Made by a program: the position numbers and the translations under genes. A model generated the notes under the pieces. It was not told the DNA's origin. It did no database searches and saw nothing but the letters and a program-made list of their open reading frames with translations. A DNA stretch of 11,653 bases from Adhaeribacter sp. (GTDB lineage: Bacteria > Bacteroidota > Bacteroidia > Cytophagales > Hymenobacteraceae), in NCBI GenBank assembly GCA_028288395.1, contig JAQBNV010000493.1:1-11653 (forward strand), given 5' to 3'. Positions 1 to 6,733 of the stretch are shown here, in pieces (the stretch's first letter is position 1; each line of letters starts with the position of its first letter).

Positions 1-2
1 TA

Positions 3-965
3 AGTACCATCCGGAGCGGTTTGGTGTTTAGTTTAAACAAAGCCCGCAACAAAGTAAACCAGGTTAAATACAAACTGCAAAGCGATAGCGCCGAACTGGT
101 AGCCGCTAATGCCGATTATAAAATAGCCCAGGTACAATTGGAGCGGCAGGAAGCGCTATACAACCAGGGCCTTAAATCGCTGACCGAGCTGGAAAGCCGG
201 CGGTTAAAGTTCCAGGAAGTGCTGGCCAAACTACAGGGTTACGAAAATAAAGTAGCTAGCACCCGCAACGAACTATTAAATGCCCGCATAGAACTGAACT
301 CGTTGAAGGCCGAGTACGGCGAAAAAATAGCCAAAGCCGAATCGGAATTAAGTGCTACCCGCTCTTATGTGTATGCCACCGACGGCGAATTAGCTAAAAT
401 GAAAAACGAGTTCACCAACACCAAAATCAGGTCGGGGTTTTACCATATTACGGCGCCCCAAACCGGTTTTGTGGTGCAGGCAGTAAAGGTGGGCCTGGGC
501 GAAAATATTAAAGAAGGCGAAGCTATTGCCACCATTTTGCCCGGTAATGCCCATTTAGCGGTAGAGCTGTTTGTAAAGCCCATGGATTTCCCGTTGCTCC
601 GCAAAGGTCAGGCCGTGCGGCTGCAGTTCGATGGCTGGCCCGCATTGGTTTTCTCGGGGTGGCCTAACACGAGTTTCGGTACTTTTGCTGGTAAAGTGGC
701 CGTGATTGATAATGTGGCAATTAATGGTAAATACCGTATTCTGGCGGTGCCCGACCCCAATGCCGAACCCTGGCCGAATGCCCTGCGCATTGGCTCAGGC
801 GTTTACGGCTGGGCCATTTTGCAGGATGTACCCATCTGGTACGAGTTATGGCGCCAGCTCAACGGCTTCCCGCCTAATTATACCGGTGATGGCGGCCAAA
901 TAGCCAACGGCAAAAAGGCAGACAAACAATCAGCAACCACATCTGATAAAACCAATGAATATTAA
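3..965 (+). CDS. HlyD-family periplasmic adaptor (membrane fusion protein), 5'-truncated by window edge
   Basis: This is the C-terminal part of a periplasmic adaptor that links an inner-membrane transporter to an outer-membrane TolC channel in type I secretion or efflux. The frame is open from base 3; the TTG at 21 is just an internal codon, so the true start lies outside the window. About 125 visible N-terminal residues form a charged, heptad-like coiled-coil hairpin rich in Q, E, K and A. A lipoyl/barrel half-motif follows around base 440 (ITAPQTGFVVQAV), then GENIKEGEAIATI and a beta-barrel part with ELFVKPMDFPLLRKGQAVRL. The C-terminus (PIWYELWRQLNGFPPNYTG) resembles HlyD-like proteins I associate with Bacteroidota. 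The 3' end overlaps the TolC-type gene by 11 bp, which supports one operon. The cargo cannot be told because the pump gene is not in the window. The family is confident; secretion versus efflux is open. Confidence 0.9.
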   Translation, partial: STIRSGLVFSLNKARNKVNQVKYKLQSDSAELVAANADYKIAQVQLERQEALYNQGLKSLTELESRRLKFQEVLAKLQGYENKVASTRNELLNARIELNSLKAEYGEKIAKAESELSATRSYVYATDGELAKMKNEFTNTKIRSGFYHITAPQTGFVVQAVKVGLGENIKEGEAIATILPGNAHLAVELFVKPMDFPLLRKGQAVRLQFDGWPALVFSGWPNTSFGTFAGKVAVIDNVAINGKYRILAVPDPNAEPWPNALRIGSGVYGWAILQDVPIWYELWRQLNGFPPNYTGDGGQIANGKKADKQSATTSDKTNEY

Positions 966-2478
966 AGATAAGCTGGTTAGTATGATTAAAATAATTAGGC
1001 TGGTGAATTGGTTTAGTAACCAAGGGCCTTTATCCGGAAGTAATAATTCTGGTCATGAAAAATATTGCCTGCTGCTGGCACTTACTATCTTCGCCTTATT
1101 TTTAGTCCCGCAAAGAAGCCGGGCCGATTCGTTGCAAGTAGTAACTTTAGCGGAGTTGTACGATCAGATTAGGATGTACCACCCGGTGGCGCGGCAAGCC
1201 GATCTGCTGCCGCAGCAGGCCCGGCAGGAACTGCGCATGGCCCGGGGAGCCTTTGATCCGCAGCTAAATAGTTATTATGCCCGCAAAGAGTTTAAAAATC
1301 AACCCTACTACAATAACTGGAACAGCCTGGTAAAAGTACCTCTCTGGTTTGGGGCCGATTTAAAAGCCGGTTATGAGCAGAATCAAGGAGAATATGTAAA
1401 TCCTGCGGAGAAGACTCCGGCGTCCGGCTTATCTTATGCCGGTATTTCGTTACCAATAGGGCAAGGCTGGCTCATCGACCAGCGGCGGGCCACCCTGCGG
1501 CAGGCACAACTCTTAACCACGGCGGCAGAAGCTGATAAAATAAAAAATATAAATAAAATTCTGCTGGAAGCCGCTAAGGATTACTGGGATTGGGCCTTTG
1601 CCTACCAACGCTATCTGTTATACCAGACAGCTTATAACCTGGCCCTGGTGCGTTACCGTGGCGTAACCGAACGGGCAAAATTTGGCGATTTAGCCCCCAT
1701 TGATACGGTGGAAGCCAAGCTGGAAGTTACCAACCGCCAGTTGCTCGTGCAGCAAGCTCAAACTGATTACCAGAATGGCCGCCTGATTGTATCCAATTAC
1801 CTTTGGCGGGAAGACCAAGCCCCGGTAGAACTAGTTTATACGACAGTACCCGTGCTAACCACCGCCGATTTAACTACTATTACCTCCGATTCGTTGCAGC
1901 AACTTTTACAGATGGCAAGACAAAATCACCCCGACTTAATAAAGCTGGACAACAAGTACAAACAATTTGAAATAGAAAGAAGGCTCTCGTCCGATAAATT
2001 TAAGCCCAAGCTAAACCTGGATTATAATTTTATCCGCCAGGACCTTGGTTCACCCATCGAGAATATGAGCAATAATTTTTTAGCCAATAATTACAAAATA
2101 GGCCTGAGCTTTAGTTATCCGCTGTTGCTGCGCAGCGAGCGCGGCAAATTGCAATTAACCAACCTTAAACTCACCGATACCAAATTAGCGCTCACGCAAG
2201 CTCAACGGGCTATTGCTACTTCCTTGCAAACCGCTTATAACGACCTGCAATTACTATCTACGCAAATACAAACCCAGGAAACCCTGATTACCCAGGCGGA
2301 TATTCTGCGGAATGGCGAACAAATCCGGTTCGAGAACGGCGAAAGCTCTTTATTTTTAGTAAACACCCGCGAAATGAGTTTGATAAACCAGAGATTAAAA
2401 CTCTGGGAGCTAAAAACTAAATATGCCAAAAACCAGGCGCTGCTCTATTGGTCAGCCGGTACAATGGAAGCTTTGTAA
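955..2478 (+). CDS. TolC-family outer-membrane efflux/secretion channel protein
   Basis: A 507-aa outer-membrane factor that would form the trimeric channel receiving substrate from the adjacent HlyD-type adaptor. Residues 36-57 are a hydrophobic export signal ending near SRADS. Two OEP-type repeats follow, roughly residues 60-300 and 310-500, with long Q/A-rich helices (for example 185-275 and 395-490). Predicted beta strands include residues 381-391. The second repeat carries FENGESSLFLVNTRE (459-473), a motif common in Bacteroidota TolC proteins. The ATG at 955 overlaps the end of the adaptor gene, which suggests translational coupling, but it puts about 35 residues ahead of the signal peptide. 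A start at Met10 (982) or a non-ATG codon nearer the hydrophobic core is possible, so the exact start is uncertain. No intrinsic terminator directly follows the stop; the nearest strong stem is the palindrome at 2599-2644. Confidence 0.92.
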   Translation: MNIKDKLVSMIKIIRLVNWFSNQGPLSGSNNSGHEKYCLLLALTIFALFLVPQRSRADSLQVVTLAELYDQIRMYHPVARQADLLPQQARQELRMARGAFDPQLNSYYARKEFKNQPYYNNWNSLVKVPLWFGADLKAGYEQNQGEYVNPAEKTPASGLSYAGISLPIGQGWLIDQRRATLRQAQLLTTAAEADKIKNINKILLEAAKDYWDWAFAYQRYLLYQTAYNLALVRYRGVTERAKFGDLAPIDTVEAKLEVTNRQLLVQQAQTDYQNGRLIVSNYLWREDQAPVELVYTTVPVLTTADLTTITSDSLQQLLQMARQNHPDLIKLDNKYKQFEIERRLSSDKFKPKLNLDYNFIRQDLGSPIENMSNNFLANNYKIGLSFSYPLLLRSERGKLQLTNLKLTDTKLALTQAQRAIATSLQTAYNDLQLLSTQIQTQETLITQADILRNGEQIRFENGESSLFLVNTREMSLINQRLKLWELKTKYAKNQALLYWSAGTMEAL

Positions 2479-2549
2479 AAACATGGTACATTTCAATTGA
2501 TGGTAGATTCCTGAAAATACTTTACAGGTTATATGGTTGAAGTACTATT

Positions 2550-2972
2550 TTAAATATCTGCTAATTCCAAATCGCATGAACAAGCGGCCATACTACAGGT
2601 AACATAAACCCGGTAGGTTTTAAAACCTACCGGGTTTATGTTACTTTTCAGGTCAGCTTTACGGCAGGTTGTAAAGGTGAAATGGTATAACTGGTCTTTA
2701 TTTACACTCTTTTTTCTATCATATTTTCGCCGTCGCTTTTTTAAGAGACCTTGCTGTTGGTGAGCCAGGTTGGGTGTAAAGTAATCACAAGAAGCTTGGG
2801 CGCACAGGTTATTATAGGCTTGAATGCTTTTGGCATTAGCAGTTTTAGCCTGTTCAAAAGTAAGAAAAGTCCGGCAATTGAATTCTTTTTTAATTGTTCT
2901 GTTAATTCGTTCGGCAATGGCATTTTCACCCGGGTCTCCCCGAGAGGTAATACTGTTGCAGGTTAAACGCAT
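2550..2972 (-). pseudogene. IS3-family transposase C-terminal remnant
   Basis: The minus-strand frame encodes only the last part of an IS3-type (rve/DDE) transposase. Residues 11-31 contain GDPGENAIAERINRTIKKEF, with the catalytic Glu at residue 21. Next come the usual FEQAK...SIQAYNN block and SCDYFTPNLAH (62-72). The upstream part carrying the two catalytic Asp residues and the HTH protein is absent: a stop lies just before the ATG at 2972, and no recognisable transposase continues beyond it. The normally conserved R-P-H after YNNL reads C-A-Q, consistent with drift after inactivation. The last 30-odd codons run through a 46-bp palindrome (2599-2644), so the final residues are probably not native. 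No terminal inverted repeats or target duplication were recognised. It is a relic rather than an active element; the natural 3' end is probably near 2650. Confidence 0.8.
2599..2644. repeat. Perfect 46-bp palindrome (2 x 23 bp, no spacer)
   Basis: The left arm (2599-2621) and right arm (2622-2644) are exact reverse complements; the centre reads ACCTACC/GGTAGGT around TTTTAAAA. Pairing ends sharply on both sides (G at 2598 against T at 2645). As RNA it gives a stem of about 21 bp with a four-base loop. On the plus strand a short TTTT follows the stem, so it could end transcription from the TolC-type gene, and from the other direction too. It may instead be a REP-like or mobile palindromic unit. 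It lies at the 3' end of the transposase relic. Confidence 0.9.
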
Positions 2973-3065
2973 TAAATTTTAAAAAGGCGCTCTAAGACAT
3001 CTACCAGGTAATGGTCATCCCAACCGCCCTGATTTGGCTACTATTTCCGTCTGAAAAGCCGGACT

Positions 3066-3086
3066 TTTAACATAGTTCATGTTAAA
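3066..3086. repeat. 8-bp inverted repeat, TTTAACAT-N5-ATGTTAAA
   Basis: Arms 3066-3073 and 3079-3086 are exact reverse complements around a 5-base spacer. The element lies between the transposase relic and the hybrid kinase gene. It could be an operator or a weak hairpin; the repeat is seen, any function is guesswork. Confidence 0.4.
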
Positions 3087-3129
3087 CAGGGACTAGATTA
3101 ATATACCTTCACATATAAAGCTAATCTTA

Positions 3130-3227
3130 CTAACCCTGTCATTATAACGTAAGGGGTTAGCACCTAAAGTCATAAAATTGTAATTAACAACACAACTGTC
3201 ATTAAATTTTTATAAATTGTTATAAAT
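3130..3227 (+). promoter_or_regulatory. Candidate promoter/operator region of the hybrid sensor kinase
   Basis: This AT-rich stretch ahead of the kinase gene contains several short repeats. CTAACCC (3130-3136) and GGGTTAG (3154-3160) can pair. CTGTCATTA occurs at 3136-3144 and again at 3196-3204, exactly 60 bp apart. TTATAAAT occurs twice with a 10-bp period (3210-3217 and 3220-3227), 32 bp before the GTG start. TAAAATTG at 3173-3180 differs at one position from the Bacteroidota -7 element TAnnTTTG, but no well-placed -33 element was found. The repeats are seen directly; binding-site or promoter roles are inferred. Confidence 0.3.
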
Positions 3228-3259
3228 AAGTACCAAAAATCAGGAAAGACAAGAGAGGC

Positions 3260-6200
3260 GTGAAAAAGCAACTTTTAAAATATGGCTATTCTATCCTTTC
3301 CTTATATTATTGGTTATATAATTTATTATTGAATCCTGCTTTTTACAGAAGGTTAAGAAGTTTTTTTATTTCTATACCGCTAAATAAAAAAGGAACGTTT
3401 ACTCTATTCCTTATTTTTGTATTTGCTATTATTCTTTCCTCTACCACTTGCATAGGGTATTCTTCGGATTCTTCCATATACTATTTAATATCTCTGAATA
3501 ATAAAAAAGTAGTGGAATTGAACCAAAACTGGAAGTTTCACCCAGGAGATAATGCCAATTGGGCTGATCCTGCTTTTGATGACCGCCCGTGGCAAGTGCT
3601 TAACCCAACCCAAGATATTCACTATCTAAAACAGCTTCGGGAGGCAGAAATCGGCTGGTTCCGCCTCCAACTGCAGGTAGATTCATCTTTGCTGAATATT
3701 CCGCTTGGAATAACGCTGTTTCAAGTAGGGGCTTCAGAAATTTACCTTAACGGAAAATTGATTCACCAGCTTGGAGTAGTTAGTCAGAACAGGGAAGACG
3801 AGGTATTGTGCAATCCCAATAATACTCCTTACAGTTTACAGTTTACAGGGGGCACTCATCAGGTGCTGGCAGTAAGGTATTCTTTTACGAAAGGCAATCC
3901 TTATTTGAATTTCTTGGGTATATGGGGGGGAAATCCAACACTGGTGATAAAGGTCATGCAGGCGGATGTGGCGATACAGAATTTATTGTATAAAAAATCG
4001 GTTTCTACCTCCCGCCTGGTTGGCAAGGCAACGTTTTTATTAGTATTGGCTTTGCTTCACCTTTTCTTTTATATAACCTACCCTGCCGAGCGGGTAAACT
4101 TATATTACAGCCTTTTCACGCTAAGTTTAGCTTTGGGTTATTTTCTGGAGCACGTATTTCGTTTCATGCCCAGGGAAGGTCCTTCTTACTTTATTGTTGG
4201 GCTAATCTGTTCGCTGTTCTTCGCCCAATTTATGATTTGGGGATTACTGGCGGTCTACTCCCACGCCCGGCAGAAACCCGGTATCATCTTCTGGCTTCTG
4301 GCATTTTTTGATCTGATTTACATTTTCAGCTGGAAATGGCCTTATGAAGCAGGATATTATTTTTTCCCTTTCTTCATTTTAATGCCCCCCATGGATGCCA
4401 TCCGGGTGAGCGTGCAGGCCATACGGAATAAAATAGATGGCGCACGGGTCGTTTTCTGGGGCTGGCTGGGTTTCTTTGGTTTCTGGGCTTTGTTTTGTTT
4501 ATTTTTTTATCAAGTTCTACCTAATTTCCAGCACGATATAGCCATCACCCTGGACCTGGCCGTCTTTTGCGGGGCGGTAACCTTTTCGGTTGTACTGGCT
4601 AGGGAATATGCAAAAACAAAAAGGGGGTTACAGGCTAGTCTCCTGGATGTGGAGGTAAAGCGGTTGGAAGCTGATAAGATGCGGGAATTGGAAAAAACTA
4701 AATCTGATCTATTCTCCAATATTTCCCATGAGTTCCGCACCCCACTTACCCTTATTTCCGGCATGGTAAAAAAAATGCAAAAAGAGGAAAAACACCCGAA
4801 CGAGCGAAAGGGGGAGTATGATCTTATTCAAAGGAATGCGGATCGGCTACTGCAACTGGTCAACCAGCTATTAGATTTGTCAAAACTGGAGGCAGGCCAT
4901 TTGCAGGTGAATAAGCTGGCGGGAGAGATTGTTGCCTCCCTGGGGCGTTTGGCAGGTTCTTTTGAATCACTCTTCCAAAGTAAAGAAATTTATTACCATT
5001 ATGAGCTGCCTTCCGAACAAGTACATGGGTTATTCGATGCGGATAAAGTAGAAAAAGTACTTACGAATCTGCTGTTTAATGCCTTTAAATTTACAGCTCC
5101 CGGAGGGAAGGTTAATCTAAGGGTTTCGGTGATACCGGAAGTTGGGGATCAAATTAAACTGGAGCTGCTTGTGCGGGATACTGGTATTGGTGTTTCTGAA
5201 GAGCATATTCCAAACATTTTTAAGCGGTTTTACCAGGCCGATACCAGTGCCAATCGCTCTTATGAGGGCACCGGCATAGGCCTGACACTGGTAAAAGAGC
5301 TTGTGGAACTGCAAGAGGGATCGATCAGTGTCTCCAGTATAGTTGGAGTGGGCTCCACTTTTAAAGTTATGTTGCCGATAGAATTGGTTGCTCCGGAAAA
5401 AATGGCTGATTCGCTAAAGTATGAAGATCAACCGAAGCGGCTAGGAAACGAAAATAGACCTATTACAGAAGCGGCTCCGGAAACCTTTTCTCAAGACGAA
5501 AGAAATCATCTGCCTGGCATACTAGTGGTGGAGGACAATGCTGACCTTAGACACTTCATTATCGGGAGCCTGGCAGGACAATACAGGGTGCTGGAAGCAG
5601 TTAACGGGCAAACAGGTTATGAACTTGCCACCGAAAATATGCCCGACCTGATTATCAGCGACATTATGATGCCCGAACTTAATGGGCTAAGTCTGTGCGA
5701 AAAGCTAAAGACTAACGAGCGCACCAGCCATATTCCCGTGATCCTGTTAACCGCCCGTGCCGATATGGGAAGTAAAATGGCCGGACTTGAGACGGGGGCC
5801 GATGATTATCTGACTAAACCCTTTCAATTAGAGGAGCTTCAGATGCGCATCAGAAACCTGATTGAAATGCGCCGGAAATTGCGGGAGCGCTACCGCCGTT
5901 CGCTTATCCTCAAACCTTTTGACGTGGTGGTGAATTCCATGGACGAAAAATTTCTGCTAAAGGCCCTGGGTATTCTGGAATCTAATTTATCTAACAGCGA
6001 ATTTGATGTGGAGATGTTCAGCCGCGAAATTGGCATGAGCCGCGTTCATTTGCACCGTAAATTAAAAGCCCTGACGGACCAGCCGGCAAGCGAGTTTATC
6101 CGTACTTTCAGGCTCAAAAGAGCAGCCAGTTTAATGGAGCAGCATTACGGAAATATAAGCGAGGTGGCGGATGCGGTTGGCTTTAACAGCCTGACCTATT

Positions 6201-6274
6201 TTACCAAGTGCTTTAAAGAACATTTTGGCCAGCGGCCTTCTGAATTTATTGCCGGATTAAACGAAAACAAATGA
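3260..6274 (+). CDS. Hybrid two-component sensor kinase/response regulator with 7TM sensor and AraC-type HTH output
   Basis: A complete 1004-aa one-protein signalling system: it would sense a periplasmic ligand, phosphorelay internally and regulate transcription directly. Residues 48-66 form a membrane segment. Residues about 85-235 look like a galactose-binding/jelly-roll sensor (LNQNWKFHPGD, ASEIYLNGKLIHQLG), as in 7TMR-DISM proteins. Several hydrophobic helices between 254 and 447 fit the 7TM module. A helical linker leads to HisKA with phosphoacceptor His490 (FSNISHEFRTPLT). HATPase follows with N-box 603-611, DTGIG 640-644 and GTGIGL 670-675. The receiver (753-870) has acidic pair E758/D759, phosphoacceptor D801, T831 and K853. 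A C-terminal AraC-type double HTH occupies about 915-997. The GTG at 3260 is the only usual start, since an in-frame stop lies at 3227 and no early in-frame ATG exists; AGAGAGG sits just upstream, unusually close. All catalytic motifs are intact. The ligand is unknown. Confidence 0.93.
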   Translation: MKKQLLKYGYSILSLYYWLYNLLLNPAFYRRLRSFFISIPLNKKGTFTLFLIFVFAIILSSTTCIGYSSDSSIYYLISLNNKKVVELNQNWKFHPGDNANWADPAFDDRPWQVLNPTQDIHYLKQLREAEIGWFRLQLQVDSSLLNIPLGITLFQVGASEIYLNGKLIHQLGVVSQNREDEVLCNPNNTPYSLQFTGGTHQVLAVRYSFTKGNPYLNFLGIWGGNPTLVIKVMQADVAIQNLLYKKSVSTSRLVGKATFLLVLALLHLFFYITYPAERVNLYYSLFTLSLALGYFLEHVFRFMPREGPSYFIVGLICSLFFAQFMIWGLLAVYSHARQKPGIIFWLLAFFDLIYIFSWKWPYEAGYYFFPFFILMPPMDAIRVSVQAIRNKIDGARVVFWGWLGFFGFWALFCLFFYQVLPNFQHDIAITLDLAVFCGAVTFSVVLAREYAKTKRGLQASLLDVEVKRLEADKMRELEKTKSDLFSNISHEFRTPLTLISGMVKKMQKEEKHPNERKGEYDLIQRNADRLLQLVNQLLDLSKLEAGHLQVNKLAGEIVASLGRLAGSFESLFQSKEIYYHYELPSEQVHGLFDADKVEKVLTNLLFNAFKFTAPGGKVNLRVSVIPEVGDQIKLELLVRDTGIGVSEEHIPNIFKRFYQADTSANRSYEGTGIGLTLVKELVELQEGSISVSSIVGVGSTFKVMLPIELVAPEKMADSLKYEDQPKRLGNENRPITEAAPETFSQDERNHLPGILVVEDNADLRHFIIGSLAGQYRVLEAVNGQTGYELATENMPDLIISDIMMPELNGLSLCEKLKTNERTSHIPVILLTARADMGSKMAGLETGADDYLTKPFQLEELQMRIRNLIEMRRKLRERYRRSLILKPFDVVVNSMDEKFLLKALGILESNLSNSEFDVEMFSREIGMSRVHLHRKLKALTDQPASEFIRTFRLKRAASLMEQHYGNISEVADAVGFNSLTYFTKCFKEHFGQRPSEFIAGLNENK

Positions 6275-6328
6275 GCCAATACCTGATTCTTTCCCCCATA
6301 CTGGCTATTGACAAACCATAGGGTATAA

Positions 6329-6342
6329 CCTTTCCGGAAAGG
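6329..6342. repeat. 14-bp perfect palindrome CCTTTCCGGAAAGG
   Basis: An exact self-complementary 14-mer lies 54 bp after the sensor kinase stop codon. It has no spacer and no T-tract, so it is a poor intrinsic terminator. The symmetry would suit a dimeric DNA-binding protein site. The function is unknown. Confidence 0.4.
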
Positions 6343-6480
6343 CTGTTCTCCCTTTCCCTCCTCCGGCACAAATGAAAACCGGAATCTACGGGTTCCCTGG
6401 ACTTGAATTCCCGGAAGAAATCGATCTCCATTAATCCGGCACAGCTATTATATCCAATCTTATTCCTTTAAGGCACGTTT

Positions 6481-6538
6481 CTGCCAATGCCCTGTTGCCT
6501 GGTTGCTACCAGGCTGGCCTATAGGTCCAGCTTGGCAG
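6481..6538 (+). ncRNA. Possible structured leader (three-way junction) upstream of the FAD oxidoreductase
   Basis: Three nested complementary helices can form at once. The outer stem pairs CTGCCAA (6481-6487) with TTGGCAG (6532-6538). One inner hairpin pairs GCCTGGT (6497-6503) with ACCAGGC (6508-6514) around a TGCT loop. A second pairs TGGCC (6515-6519) with GGtCCA (6524-6529) around TATA, with one bulged T. It lies about 195 bp before the likely ATG of the FAD gene, so it could sit in a 5' leader or be a local terminator or attenuator. It matches no riboswitch class I recognise, and chance pairing is not excluded. Confidence 0.3.
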
Positions 6539-6733
6539 GTCAACCCCATTATCTGATTTCTGGACCTTAATTGCGTGCTTTTTACCCTTCTTTTCAAAAT
6601 TGTAACGTCTGTTATACTTTTTGAAACATTCGTGCTAACCTGCTTTGGCCGCCATGTGGTAAGTTTAAGTAAATGGAATTTTGCTCATCAGGCAGTTCGC
6701 ATTTTTATTTCCCACCTTAATAAACAATCACTT

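Larger units (their letters stand above)
6275..6733. other. 459-bp noncoding gap between the sensor kinase and FAD oxidoreductase genes
   Basis: I see no convincing gene here. Short frames on either strand lack recognisable family motifs. The gap contains a 14-bp perfect palindrome (6329-6342), several other TCCGG/CCGGA-type short inversions, and a multi-stem hairpin region (6481-6538). A frame open from GTG 6575 joins the downstream gene but is probably leader sequence. A promoter for the FAD gene probably lies here, yet I could not place a good TAnnTTTG/-33 pair; the nearest AT-rich candidate is TTATACTTTTTG around 6611-6622. Confidence 0.6.

Noticed and set aside
2751..2966. Plus-strand 71-codon frame opposite the transposase relic
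   Set aside because: It is the antisense shadow of the IS3-type coding frame, whose motifs are clear on the minus strand.
6246..6431. Minus-strand 61-codon frame after the sensor kinase
   Set aside because: It has no recognisable motifs and overlaps the kinase 3' end. The composition gives no sign of selection as protein.
6575..6733. A 53-codon GTG-started N-terminal extension of the FAD oxidoreductase, with a hydrophobic stretch resembling a signal anchor
   Set aside because: Family similarity begins after the ATG at 6734, the resulting 467 aa suits the family, and the extension shows no conserved motif. It is more likely leader DNA that happens to be open.
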